This document shows, in pieces, positions 34,104-43,056 of a DNA stretch of 64,000 bases (the first letter of the stretch is position 1; each line of letters begins with the position of its first letter). The position numbers were made by a program, and so were the translations under genes. Source of the stretch: JABMMZ01 sp040386935. Its GTDB lineage: Bacteria > Bacteroidota > Bacteroidia > NS11-12g > UBA955. The DNA is taken from contig JAZKEQ010000016.1 of NCBI GenBank assembly GCA_040386935.1, positions 68,963 to 132,962 of the forward strand. Reading direction: 5' to 3'. The notes beneath the pieces are model-generated. The model was not told the origin of the DNA. It was given only the letters and a program-made list of their open reading frames with translations, and ran no database searches.

Positions 34104-35381
34104 TTACAAGTTCAGGACTTTTTCAACGGGCAATTTGCCGTCAAATAACATCTCAGGATTTTCAAGCAATTGTTTCACTCTTACAAGGAAACTAACGCTT
34201 TCTCTGCCGTCAATGATTCTGTGGTCGTAGCTCAACGCCACGTACATGATAGGGCGAACTACTACGGCACCGTTTTCAACTACTGCGCGTTCAACGATGT
34301 TGTGCATACCCAGAATAGCTGATTGAGGAGGGTTGACAATTGGAGTACTCATCATACTGCCAAATACACCACCATTGGTAATGGTAAATGTACCGCCACT
34401 CATTTCTTCCATGCTCAATTTATTGTCGCGGGCTTTCAAGGCCAGACGTTTTACTTCTTTTTCAATATCTGCCAGGCTCAGTGTTTCAGCACTTCTGATA
34501 ACAGGCACCACCAATCCTCTTGGACCTGATACGGCTATAGAAATATCGCAATACTCATTGAACTGAATGTTTTCACCATCGATGAATGCATTCACAGCCG
34601 GCCAGTCTTGCAAGGCTATGCAGCAGGCACGGGTAAAGAAACTCATGAATCCCAAACCGATTTCGTGTTTTTCCTGGAAGGCTGCTTTGTATTTATTGCG
34701 CAGGTCCATGATAGGTTTCATGTTCACTTCATTGAAAGTGGTTAACATGGCCGTTTCATTTTTTGCAGCAACCAAACGTTTGGCAACTGTTTTGCGCAGG
34801 TTGGTCATTTTTTCAACTCTGGTAGAGCGTTCGCCTGCAGGGTTGCTGTATTTATTTTTTGGAGCACCACCGCTGCCACCTTTGGCAACTATGGCTTCCA
34901 ATACATCGGTACGTGTTATTCTGCCGTTAGGTCCGCTGCCTTTTACCTGAGCAGGTTTAAGGCCGTGTTCCAACATCAATTCTTTTGCCAATGGCGCAAT
35001 GTGAACATCGCTGTCCATTTCAGTAGAAGCGGCTACAACAGGTGCTGCCTTTGGTGCAGGTTCTTTAGTAGCAGCTTTTGTTTCTGCTTTAGGTTCCTGT
35101 TTGGCTTCTACTTTTGCAGGGGCTTCTTCTTTAGGTGCAGGCGCTGTTTCATCAATCGCAACAATAACGGCACCTACTTTTATTTCAGTTCCTTCGGTGG
35201 CAAATTGTTTAGTCAATATCCCGGCTGATTCAGCATTTACTTCAAATGTTGCTTTTTCGCTTTCAAGCTCTACAAGCGGTTCATCAAGTTTTACGTAATC
35301 TCCTACCTGCTTCAACCATTTAGATACTGTTACTTCGCTGATAGATTCTCCTGGACTGGGTACTTTTATTTCAATTGCCAT
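34104..35381 (-). CDS. sucB: 2-oxoglutarate dehydrogenase E2 (dihydrolipoyl succinyltransferase)
   Basis: A ~425-residue E2 core of a 2-oxoacid dehydrogenase complex, by sequence the 2-oxoglutarate form. A lipoyl domain occupies ~1-78 with lipoylated Lys43 (ELESEKATFEV), then an Ala/Lys/Glu-rich linker (~80-130), a peripheral subunit-binding domain (~133-170: IAPLAKELMLEHGL, GPNGRITRTDVLEAI) and a catalytic domain (~195-425) with SYDHRIIDGRESVSFL carrying the active His. The ATG at 35381 (MAIEIKVPSPGES) is the natural start; a longer frame to 35492 crosses the promoter box. The E1 gene (sucA) is not adjacent on either side. Confidence 0.94.
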   Translation of the reverse strand: MAIEIKVPSPGESISEVTVSKWLKQVGDYVKLDEPLVELESEKATFEVNAESAGILTKQFATEGTEIKVGAVIVAIDETAPAPKEEAPAKVEAKQEPKAETKAATKEPAPKAAPVVAASTEMDSDVHIAPLAKELMLEHGLKPAQVKGSGPNGRITRTDVLEAIVAKGGSGGAPKNKYSNPAGERSTRVEKMTNLRKTVAKRLVAAKNETAMLTTFNEVNMKPIMDLRNKYKAAFQEKHEIGLGFMSFFTRACCIALQDWPAVNAFIDGENIQFNEYCDISIAVSGPRGLVVPVIRSAETLSLADIEKEVKRLALKARDNKLSMEEMSGGTFTITNGGVFGSMMSTPIVNPPQSAILGMHNIVERAVVENGAVVVRPIMYVALSYDHRIIDGRESVSFLVRVKQLLENPEMLFDGKLPVEKVLNL

Positions 35382-35399
35382 TGTTGCAAAAATTTTGTG

Positions 35400-35407
35400 C
35401 AAAGTTA
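35400..35407 (-). promoter_or_regulatory. -7 promoter box for sucB
   Basis: TAACTTTG on the minus strand fits TAnnTTTG, 18 bp before the ATG at 35381. It supports that start over the longer frame. Confidence 0.6.
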
Positions 35408-35571
35408 ATAAAAATAGTGCTTGTTTACACATGTTTCGCAGAATGACTTGTGAAAGGGGCTGAATATTATTTATAATTATAATAAATAACAATAATATAG
35501 CTAAAATCGATAAATAAATTTACACCTTCTATTTTTTGTATTGGTTTAAAACAGCCATTTTTGCACCCATT

Positions 35572-36204
35572 ATGTCAGTATTAGTAGGAAAAAAAGCCCC
35601 ACACTTCAGCGCTCCGGCTGTTATCAACGGAGAAGAGATTGTAGAAAATTTCAGTTTAGATCAATACCTCGGTAAAAACCACGTGGTATTTTTCTTTTAT
35701 CCAAAGGATTTTACGTTTGTATGCCCAACAGAGTTGCATGCATTCCAATCGCAATTGGATGAATTTGAAAAAAGAGGAGTTAAAGTAGTGGCTTGCAGTA
35801 CCGATACTGAAGAAAGCCATTTCAACTGGTTGCAATTGCCGAAAGACAAAGGCGGTATTCAGGGTATTACTTACCCGATAGTTGCTGATACCACTAAAAC
35901 CATCAGCACTAATTTTGGTGTATTGTTCGGTCAGTATGAGTACAACGATGAAGGTTTGTTGACTGCTAACGGTCCTATGATTGCTTTCAGAGGCTTGTTC
36001 CTGATTGACAAAGAAGGTGAAGTAAAACACCAGGTGATCAACCATTTGCCACTTGGTCGCAGCGTTGACGAAACGTTGAGAATAGTAGATGCACTGCAAC
36101 ACAACGAGAAAAACGGTGAAGTTTGCCCTGCTAACTGGGAAAAAGGCAAAGTAGCCATGGATGCCAGCTTCAAAGGTGTGGCCGACTACTTGAGCAAGAA
36201 TTAA
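35572..36204 (+). CDS. Typical 2-Cys peroxiredoxin (AhpC/Prx1 group)
   Basis: A ~210-residue peroxiredoxin. The peroxidatic Cys51 is in KDFTFVCPTELHAFQ, and the resolving Cys185 is in the C-terminal GEVCPANWEKG, so it is the typical two-cysteine dimer form. The GGIQGITYPIVAD and GGLG-like loops (TANGPMIAFRGLF in place of GlyGlyLeuGly) may make it a robust, less inactivation-prone type. The ATG at 35572 (MSVLVGKKAPHFSAP) is preferred over an earlier frame start. It is divergent from sucB and ends at a strong terminator, so it is monocistronic. It detoxifies peroxides together with bcp, although they are not linked in an operon. Confidence 0.94.
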   Translation: MSVLVGKKAPHFSAPAVINGEEIVENFSLDQYLGKNHVVFFFYPKDFTFVCPTELHAFQSQLDEFEKRGVKVVACSTDTEESHFNWLQLPKDKGGIQGITYPIVADTTKTISTNFGVLFGQYEYNDEGLLTANGPMIAFRGLFLIDKEGEVKHQVINHLPLGRSVDETLRIVDALQHNEKNGEVCPANWEKGKVAMDASFKGVADYLSKN

Positions 36205-36229
36205 TTAATTTTTTGAAGTAATATAAAGG

Positions 36230-36261
36230 GCCGGTGTTCAGCAATGAACATCGGCTTTTTT
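36230..36261 (+). terminator. Intrinsic terminator after the peroxiredoxin gene
   Basis: An 11-bp stem (36230-36240 with 36245-36255, one G-T pair, loop gcaa) is followed by six T. It is 25 bp after the stop. Confidence 0.85.
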
Positions 36262-36428
36262 CGTTTGGAGCATTCGTTAAGCGAACTAATATGCGCTATT
36301 TATGTTGTGCTGCAACGGTCTTGGTGCATCGTCTATTTTTTGGTACAATCATTGTTTAAAGATAAAAAGGAAAGTACTTATTTCGCACTTTCGCTAAAAA
36401 AGTTTTTTTAAACCAACAAACAAAGCGT

Positions 36429-39400
36429 ATGTCAAAAGCAATTACCAAAAGCATTTTATTTATTTCTGTTTTTATCCTCACGGGGAAAGTGTCGGCTCAA
36501 CAATGGTTGGGCAGAACAACAGGAAATTACACAGGAACCTACGGACTTTATAACAACGCCTCATCAATAGCGGATTCTAAATACCGCTATTACTTCAATT
36601 TTTGGGGTAGAGGTGTTAATTTTTATAACAATGGTGTTTTGTATAACGCACCTATTAAGCTCAATCAATGGGCCAATGGCACCTATGATATTTTTCAGCA
36701 AAGAATAGATGGAAAACCTGACTACCAAAAGGATTGGTTGAAAGAGCGATTGAGCGACAAAAACAAACAATTCAGTTTCAATCAGGATATATGGGGCCCT
36801 GCCTTCATGTTTCCTATTTCAAACAGAGTGAACATGTCCATCAATACCCGCCAGCGCAACAGCTTGCAGATATTCGGTCTTACCGCACCATTTGCCCGCA
36901 TGGCTTTCAATGGCCTCGACTCATCAGGTGGTATTTACGACAACAATGGCTATGCCTTGAACAGAAATACAACCTATAGCATTGGTAAATTTGGTGTGAA
37001 TGCACAGAGTTATCAGGAGCTGAGTTTCTCATTTGCCGGTATATTGGCTCAGAATAAAAAGAATAAATTGAATGGTGGTTTAACCGTAAAATTCATTCGC
37101 GGACTAGGTGCTGCTTATGTAAAAGGCAATGGTTTTGACATGGCCATTACAGGCGACAGAAGTGTGCAAATTCAAAATGCCGATATACAATATGCCTACA
37201 CAGATGATAAAAGTGTGATAGAGCCTTTCAATAAACCTTATGGTTTGTTTACCCTGCAATCACAGGGTTTTGGTGCCGGTATCGATGTGGGTTTAACTTA
37301 TACCCATACTGCTAATCCTGGCAAATACGCCAGAAGCAATAAGTACTGCAACGACAATACTTACAAAAGCGATTACGACTTTAAACTGGCCGCAGCCTTC
37401 AATGATTTAGGCGGCATTGGTTACAATAAAGATGGGGTTAAATACAGTTATTCAAATACAGGACTGGTGAACCTGACAGTACCTTCAAGTGTATTGAACG
37501 GTTTCAATCAGCCAACACAAAATGCTTTCGATACCATCGGTCAAGCAGTATTCGGACAAATGGGTGCTACCAGACAAAGCGGTTTCGGTACAAGTTTGCC
37601 GGCATCATTCAATCTGCAAATGGATTTCAGAATGTCTGAACATTTATATACTTCAGTGTATTGGAATCAAAGCATGAAAGGGGCTAATTCAACAGGTATG
37701 CGCAGCACTTCCATGTTATCGGTTATACCTAGAGTAGAGTCACGCGGGTTTGAATTCAGTATGCCATTAACCCTTAGCGAAAATTACAAAAACTTTTATG
37801 TAGGCGCTTACGCCAGATTCGGTCCTGTGTTTATCGGGTCTGATAACCTGGGCGGACTTATCAATGTAGCAGCCAATACCCCATTCAGAGGTGCTGATAT
37901 TTATGGTGGTGTATCATTCGGTATTGGTCATTGCCACAGATGGTGGTATGAAAACAAGGTAGAGCCTACTCATATTGATACAGTCACTCAGAAAGATTCT
38001 TTGGTACAACGCGACACTATTAAAACTGAGAAACGCGATACCATCAAAATCATTAAACGCGATACAATAAAAATAAAAGTACACGATACTGTTTACATCA
38101 AAAAGACTGGTGAAAAACAAACCAAAATCATTCGCGATACCGTGTATCTGAAAAGCAAAGAAATGCTTGAAAAGGAAAGTGATTTGAAAAAACGCGAAGA
38201 GATTTTAATCATCCGTCAGAAACAATTGGAGCAAAGGGAAAAAGTAATTCAGGAGAAAGAGAAAGGTACTTATAATGAATCTGAAGATACCAAGAACTGT
38301 AAGAGTCAAAATGCCATACTCACCACTGAAAATTTGAACCTTAAAAATAATGCGGTTATTCAAAAAGCAGAGATTGATAAGTTGAAACAACAGATAGATG
38401 AGCTGAATAAAAACAAAGCGAAACAAGATGCAGAAATAGCAGCACTGAAAAATTGCAACAATGTATTACAGTATGATGAAGCAACCGGCAAAGTATTAAC
38501 CCCATGCCAGTTGTACGAAAAAGAATTGGCCAAACGCAAACAGTGCGAAACTGCCAGTGCAGAAAAAGATGCCACTATCAACCGTTTGAATACTGATATT
38601 TTAAGAGCGAATAAAGCCATTGCTGAATTGCAGGTAGAAATAGCCACACTGAAAAAAGGTGGTGTTAAAAACTCAGCAGAACCGGTGAAAGGCACTGATG
38701 CCGAAAAATTACTGAAAGCTCAAAAACAAATAGATTCATTGAGTTTGAAAGTAATAGGCTTGCAGGCTGAGATCGATAAATGCAAAAAGACTGCAACTCA
38801 AAGTGAAGCACAGGCTCAGGTAAAACGCTTGGAAGATCAGGCCGTTATTCTGAAAGCACAGATAGCTGCAGCTCAAAAGAAAAATGATAGTTTGGCTGCT
38901 GTAGTAAATGCAAAAACAGCAGAACTTGAAAATTGTAAGAAAAATTCAGGGTCGATCAACGAAGCTGAAATAGCCAAAGCAAAAGCTGCCCAGGCTAAAG
39001 CAGAAGCCAATTATGTATTGGCCGGCAAGCGCGCTGATAGTTTACAACTTAAATTGACCACAGTAAATGCAGACCTTGATAATTGCAGAAAAAGCAATGG
39101 TACTAGCGAAGCAGATATTGCCAAACTGAAAAAATGTGAAGAAGAAAAAGTGCTGTATAAAGCAGAACTGGATGCAGCCAACAAAAATGCTTTGAGATTG
39201 AACGCCAAAATTTATCAATCGGATGCAAAAATTGACAGCTTACAAAATAAACTGACCACTGTTACAGCCGACCTCGACAATTGCAAGAAAAACAGCGGTT
39301 CAAGCAGTGAAGCAGATATTGCCAAACTGAAAAAATGTGAAGATGAGAAAACACTTTATAAAGCAGAACTGGATGCGGCTAATAAAAACACTTTGACCCT

Positions 39401-40511
39401 GAATGCTAAGATTTATAAATTGGGTGCTAAGGTTGACAGCTTAACTGCTGAGTTGGTAAAATGCAACAGCACCAGTGGTAGCAATGATGCAGAATTGCTA
39501 AAAAAATGCAACGAAGCTAAAGCACAAATGGAAGCTGAAATCAGCGGTCTTAAAAATAAAGTAAGTGCAACAGCAAAATCATTGGATAGCATGAAATCAG
39601 TTACAGCTAATCTGGTAACAGCAAAAGCAACACTCGAAGCTGAGGTAGCTGAACTGAAAGCAAAAAGCAATACAGCCAATTGCGATGAGTATAAAAAACA
39701 GATTGAAGAAAAAGATGCGACTATCAGCAATCTGAATACACAGAATACAACGCTTCAGAATAAGGTTAACAGTTTAACTGCACAACTGAAAGGTTTGCAA
39801 ACTGAGTACCAGTTTGTGAGTGAGCAGAGATTAAAATGCAGCAAGAAATTGGATAGTTGTATGAATGGTTTGTTCAATCACGATGGAGAAGGCACTAAAA
39901 CCCCTCCGGGCGATGGCAGCGGCAGTGGTTCAGGTAGCGGCAGCGGTGGTCCGAATAATCAGGAGTCTATCGAATTAAAAGAAATACAAGATAGTTTTGA
40001 GATTTTCAAGAAGAACAACGAAAACACTAATACAAATACCAATACGACAACGACTACAACTCCGGTTGAAAAGAAAGAAAAAAGAGAATACGTTGGGTTA
40101 AAAATATTGGGTGAAATTGTAGAAACCATATTGACCACACCGAGCTCTACCACAACTACCCCAACTGTTAAGAAACCAAGTAGTACAACCACTACTACTC
40201 CTAATACGACTACTACCACAAGAAGCGGAGGTACTACTACCGGCACTAAGCGCCCCAGTGAAACAGGTAGCGGTTCGGGCGGCAGTGGCAGCACCACAAC
40301 CACTACTACAAGCACCACCACTAATAATAGCAATGCCGGCAGTAATTCAGGTACTGTGAAACGCACCAGCGAAAGCACTTCAGGGTCAGGAGGCACTACC
40401 ACTACGCCAAAGACCACTACTACGCCTAAGCCTGCCGGAACAACAACACCAAATACCACAACTAACACCAATACCACAGCACCGGCCGCTCCCGGAACCG
40501 TCAACAGATAA
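36429..40511 (+). CDS. Giant outer-membrane barrel / coiled-coil / Thr-rich protein
   Basis: A 1360-residue protein in four parts. A signal peptide (MSKAITKSILFISVFILTGKVSAQ) leads into an outer-membrane beta-barrel-like domain (~25-505) of the DUF5723-like type (PxxNxSSIADSKYRYYFNFWG, FGVNAQSYQELSFSFAGIL, FGIGHCHRWWYENKVEP at its end). Then come short DTIK/DTVYI repeats (~518-560), a long charged coiled coil (~560-1165) with a near-perfect ~66-residue duplication (EADIAKLKKCE...KAELDAANKN, twice), a Gly/Ser linker and a Thr-rich low-complexity tail (~1215-1360, TTTT and STTTT runs). Cysteine repeats in the coil (LDNCKKN, KKCE) are regular. The tail has no T9SS or OmpA domain. Function unknown; a periplasm-spanning tether is plausible. 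It is followed closely by the rimP promoter. Confidence 0.75.
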   Translation: MSKAITKSILFISVFILTGKVSAQQWLGRTTGNYTGTYGLYNNASSIADSKYRYYFNFWGRGVNFYNNGVLYNAPIKLNQWANGTYDIFQQRIDGKPDYQKDWLKERLSDKNKQFSFNQDIWGPAFMFPISNRVNMSINTRQRNSLQIFGLTAPFARMAFNGLDSSGGIYDNNGYALNRNTTYSIGKFGVNAQSYQELSFSFAGILAQNKKNKLNGGLTVKFIRGLGAAYVKGNGFDMAITGDRSVQIQNADIQYAYTDDKSVIEPFNKPYGLFTLQSQGFGAGIDVGLTYTHTANPGKYARSNKYCNDNTYKSDYDFKLAAAFNDLGGIGYNKDGVKYSYSNTGLVNLTVPSSVLNGFNQPTQNAFDTIGQAVFGQMGATRQSGFGTSLPASFNLQMDFRMSEHLYTSVYWNQSMKGANSTGMRSTSMLSVIPRVESRGFEFSMPLTLSENYKNFYVGAYARFGPVFIGSDNLGGLINVAANTPFRGADIYGGVSFGIGHCHRWWYENKVEPTHIDTVTQKDSLVQRDTIKTEKRDTIKIIKRDTIKIKVHDTVYIKKTGEKQTKIIRDTVYLKSKEMLEKESDLKKREEILIIRQKQLEQREKVIQEKEKGTYNESEDTKNCKSQNAILTTENLNLKNNAVIQKAEIDKLKQQIDELNKNKAKQDAEIAALKNCNNVLQYDEATGKVLTPCQLYEKELAKRKQCETASAEKDATINRLNTDILRANKAIAELQVEIATLKKGGVKNSAEPVKGTDAEKLLKAQKQIDSLSLKVIGLQAEIDKCKKTATQSEAQAQVKRLEDQAVILKAQIAAAQKKNDSLAAVVNAKTAELENCKKNSGSINEAEIAKAKAAQAKAEANYVLAGKRADSLQLKLTTVNADLDNCRKSNGTSEADIAKLKKCEEEKVLYKAELDAANKNALRLNAKIYQSDAKIDSLQNKLTTVTADLDNCKKNSGSSSEADIAKLKKCEDEKTLYKAELDAANKNTLTLNAKIYKLGAKVDSLTAELVKCNSTSGSNDAELLKKCNEAKAQMEAEISGLKNKVSATAKSLDSMKSVTANLVTAKATLEAEVAELKAKSNTANCDEYKKQIEEKDATISNLNTQNTTLQNKVNSLTAQLKGLQTEYQFVSEQRLKCSKKLDSCMNGLFNHDGEGTKTPPGDGSGSGSGSGSGGPNNQESIELKEIQDSFEIFKKNNENTNTNTNTTTTTTPVEKKEKREYVGLKILGEIVETILTTPSSTTTTPTVKKPSSTTTTTPNTTTTTRSGGTTTGTKRPSETGSGSGGSGSTTTTTTSTTTNNSNAGSNSGTVKRTSESTSGSGGTTTTPKTTTTPKPAGTTTPNTTTNTNTTAPAAPGTVNR

Positions 40512-40537
40512 AGTTTTGTAATTTTAAAATACTGTTG

Positions 40538-40545
40538 TATATTTG
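40538..40545 (+). promoter_or_regulatory. Full Bacteroidota promoter for rimP-nusA
   Basis: -7 box TATATTTG at 40538-40545 with a -33 TTTG at 40515-40518, 19 bp apart: the standard spacing. The start codon is at 40600. Confidence 0.75.
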
Positions 40546-40568
40546 CAGCGTATTAAAAAAGTATTGTT

Positions 40569-40588
40569 AAGGGGCCCTAAAGCCCCTT
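40569..40588 (+). promoter_or_regulatory. 5'-UTR hairpin before rimP
   Basis: AAGGGGC/GCCCCTT, 7 bp with a 6-base loop and no T-run, lies 11 bp before the rimP ATG. It is not a terminator; it may affect translation start. Confidence 0.5.
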
Positions 40589-40599
40589 AATTGTTGTAT

Positions 40600-41064
40600 A
40601 TGAGCGTAGCGCAAACACTGAACGAACTCTTAGATGAGATATTAAAGCAGCACGAAGGGGTATTCCTGGTTGAGGCAAAACACAATGATCAGCACCATGA
40701 ATTTATTCTGGATGCGGATAATGCCATTGGTATTGCCACCCTTTCAAGCATTACTCGATCACTGAATCACTTTGCCGAAGAGCGCATGCCCGATGAGGTA
40801 GATTACAGCATCGATGTGTGCAGTCCGGGTGCCGACAGTCCTTTAAAGATGTTGCGCCAGTTTACTAAGCACATCGGTCGCCAGTTCGCCATTACATTAG
40901 CAGATCAAACAACATTCAACGGGCATTTAAAAGCCATTGACAATGATGTACTCACTTTTGAATACCACAAGGCACTGAAGCCTAAGAAAAACGACTTACC
41001 GGAGCTGGAAGCAGTTCCTTATCAAAACATAAAAAAAGCAACCATTATATTATCATTCAAATGA
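40600..41064 (+). CDS. rimP: Ribosome maturation factor RimP
   Basis: A ~154-residue protein needed for 30S subunit maturation. The N-terminal domain has HHEFILDADNAIGIATLSSITRSLNHFAEE, and the C-terminal half has the DYSIDVCSPGADSPLKMLRQF segment (family pattern 'LEVSSPGLDRPL', here shifted to CSPGADSPL) and KHIGRQFAI. The ATG at 40600 (MSVAQTLNELL) is preferred over a TTG at 40591. It overlaps nusA by 4 bp (ATGA). RimP-NusA linkage is the near-universal bacterial arrangement and supports the call. Confidence 0.9.
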   Translation: MSVAQTLNELLDEILKQHEGVFLVEAKHNDQHHEFILDADNAIGIATLSSITRSLNHFAEERMPDEVDYSIDVCSPGADSPLKMLRQFTKHIGRQFAITLADQTTFNGHLKAIDNDVLTFEYHKALKPKKNDLPELEAVPYQNIKKATIILSFK

Positions 41065-42323
41065 AAGCAGTTTCACCACAAGTAATGACCGTTAGAGGAC
41101 TCGTTGAATCCTTTTCCGAGTTTAAAGAATTCAAGAATATAGACAGGCCAACGATGATGCGTGTCCTTGAAGAGGTATTCCGCAACATGCTAAAAAAACG
41201 CTATGGCGATGACAAAAATTTTGACATCATTATCAATACGGAGCAAGGTGATTTAGAAATTTACCGCAACCGTTTAATCGTTGATAATGGTGAAGTAGAA
41301 GACGAGAATCTGCAAATCAATATTACAGATGCTCAAAAAATTGAACCTGACTACCAGATAGGTGAAGAGGCCATTGACCAGGTGCCGATGGATTTCTTTG
41401 GAAGAAGAAATATTTTGGCTGCCCGTCAAACCCTGATGACCAAAATCATGGAGTTGGAGAAAGATGAATTGATGCGCAAATACACAGATAGAATCGGTGA
41501 GATTGTATCAGGTGAAGTGTATCAAATCTGGAAAAAAGAAATCATGGTATTGGATGACGATGGTAATGAACTGTTGTTGCCTAAATCAGAAATGATTGGT
41601 GCCGATTTCTACAAAAAAGGTGAAACTCTGAAAGCAGTGGTACACGAAGTAACCATGCACAACGGTACACCAAAAATTCTTTTATCGCGTACATCTCCTG
41701 TATTCCTTGAGAAATTAATGGAATTGGAAGTACCTGAAATTCTTGATGGCTTAATCACCATTAAGAAAATTGTAAGAGAGCCGGGTGAAAGAGCGAAAAT
41801 AGCAGTAGAAAGCTATGACGACAGAATTGATCCTGTAGGTGCTTGTGTGGGTATGAAAGGTAGCAGAATTCACGGTATTGTAAGAGAGTTGAGAAACGAA
41901 AACATTGACGTTATCAATTTCACAACCAATACTACGCTGTTCATTCAACGTGCATTGAATCCTGCAAAAATCTCTTCTATCGCATTGGATGAAGCCACTA
42001 AGAAAGCGAATGTATTCTTAGCACCTGATCAGGTGAGTTTAGCAATTGGTAAAGGCGGTTTCAACATCCGTTTGGCCAGTCGTTTAGTTGGTTACGATAT
42101 CGAGGTGTACAGAGAAGATGCAGAGTTTGATGATTCTGATATTGATCTGGATGAATTTGCAGACGAAATCGATAGCTGGATCATTGACGAATTAAAAGCC
42201 ATTGGTTTGGATACTGCCAAAGCGGTATTGGATACACCAACGGATGATTTAGTAAGACGTACTGAATTAGAAGAAGAAACAGTTGTAGAAATCAAAAAGA
42301 TTCTACAAGCTGAATTCGAATAA
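41061..42323 (+). CDS. nusA: Transcription termination/antitermination factor NusA
   Basis: A 420-residue NusA. The N-terminal RNA-polymerase-binding domain covers ~1-130. The S1 domain is ~135-205 (GEIVSGEVYQIWKKEIMVLDD). KH1 (~235-300) contains VGACVGMKGSRIHGIVREL, and KH2 (~300-370) contains APDQVSLAIGKGGFNIRLA. A short helix-hairpin-helix-like tail follows (IDELKAIGLDTAKAVLDTP). The acidic repeats of E. coli NusA (495 residues) are missing, as usual outside Proteobacteria. In most bacteria infB follows, but here a strong terminator does, so infB is elsewhere. It modulates pausing and termination with RimP co-expressed upstream. Confidence 0.96.
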   Translation: MKAVSPQVMTVRGLVESFSEFKEFKNIDRPTMMRVLEEVFRNMLKKRYGDDKNFDIIINTEQGDLEIYRNRLIVDNGEVEDENLQINITDAQKIEPDYQIGEEAIDQVPMDFFGRRNILAARQTLMTKIMELEKDELMRKYTDRIGEIVSGEVYQIWKKEIMVLDDDGNELLLPKSEMIGADFYKKGETLKAVVHEVTMHNGTPKILLSRTSPVFLEKLMELEVPEILDGLITIKKIVREPGERAKIAVESYDDRIDPVGACVGMKGSRIHGIVRELRNENIDVINFTTNTTLFIQRALNPAKISSIALDEATKKANVFLAPDQVSLAIGKGGFNIRLASRLVGYDIEVYREDAEFDDSDIDLDEFADEIDSWIIDELKAIGLDTAKAVLDTPTDDLVRRTELEEETVVEIKKILQAEFE

Positions 42324-42345
42324 GTATAGTATTCGATAGATAATC

Positions 42346-42384
42346 ATCAGGCGCAATGCGAAAGCATTGCGCCTGATTTGTTTT
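42346..42384 (+). terminator. Strong intrinsic terminator after nusA
   Basis: A perfect 14-bp stem (42346-42359 with 42364-42377), a GAAA tetraloop and a T-rich tail. It cleanly ends the rimP-nusA operon. Confidence 0.92.
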
Positions 42385-42416
42385 ATGCCAAATTCAAATC
42401 GGAATAGACGGGCATA

Positions 42417-42445
42417 AAAAAAGCCCCGAACTTCGGAGCTTTTAA
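42417..42445 (-). terminator. Terminator of the DUF4399 gene
   Basis: A hairpin with arms AGCCCCGAA and TTCGGAGCT (42423-42441) and a T-run on the minus strand, 20 bp past the stop. Nearly the same hairpin is used at 58144. Confidence 0.75.
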
Positions 42446-42460
42446 AATTATTGGATAGAA

Positions 42461-42976
42461 TTACTTCACTTTCACAGTAATCGTTTTACTCATGGCCGGT
42501 CCGTAAGACAGGTGTAGACCATTGGCAAACTGCAAAGTGAGTGTGTGATAACCGGGAGTCAGCATCGGATATTTTTTCAATTGTAAAGTGTCTTGCAACT
42601 GTCCTTTTCCAAAGTGAAAATAGCCTTCGGTTTCTTTCTGCATAGGCACCATGGTACCTGCGGGAATATGGCCTTGGTCAACCATCAAATGGTGATGACC
42701 TACATTGGCTTCAACACCCATGGCGGGTTTTACTTCCATGCCTTCAACACCAAACTTAACAATAAAAGGCAATTTAATGGTTTGACTGTCTTTCAGATTG
42801 CCAAACAGTACATGCTGAGTTGGAAGAATAGCAGTGGTGTCTTTTGGTGCTTCCATGGCACTGTGGTCGTGGCCGGCATGAGAAGTGTCTGTATGGCTGG
42901 CTTCCTGATGGCTGGCATTGTTGCTGCAGGCGTATAGGGCGGTGGCGCCAAGCAGGATAAATATTGATGATTTCAT
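42461..42976 (-). CDS. DUF4399 lipoprotein
   Basis: A 171-residue secreted protein. A lipoprotein signal (MKSSIFILLGATALYACSNN, Cys17) is followed by a His/Asp-rich spacer (ASHTDTSHAGHDHSAMEA) that could bind metal. The rest is a DUF4399 domain, recognised by HVLFGNLKDSQTI, FIVKFGVEGMEVKPA, HHHLMVDQGHIPAGTMVPM, HFGKGQLQDTLQL, PGYHTLTLQFANGLHLSYGP. The domain's role is unknown. No partner gene is in an operon with it. Confidence 0.9.
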   Translation of the reverse strand: MKSSIFILLGATALYACSNNASHQEASHTDTSHAGHDHSAMEAPKDTTAILPTQHVLFGNLKDSQTIKLPFIVKFGVEGMEVKPAMGVEANVGHHHLMVDQGHIPAGTMVPMQKETEGYFHFGKGQLQDTLQLKKYPMLTPGYHTLTLQFANGLHLSYGPAMSKTITVKVK

Positions 42977-43056
42977 AACTTGATAATGAGTACTGCGAAG
43001 GTACTATTATCTTTAAAACATCATGTTTAAAATTTCTATAGAAGTATTGAGTGGGT

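Noticed and set aside
34567..35228. Plus-strand frames opposite sucB
   Set aside because: They mirror the Ala/Lys/Glu-rich linker of the E2 protein and show no domain or start-site support.
39959..40504. Valine-rich minus-strand frame opposite the Thr-rich tail
   Set aside because: It is the shadow of ACC/ACT threonine codons read on the other strand, with no promoter or protein-like composition.
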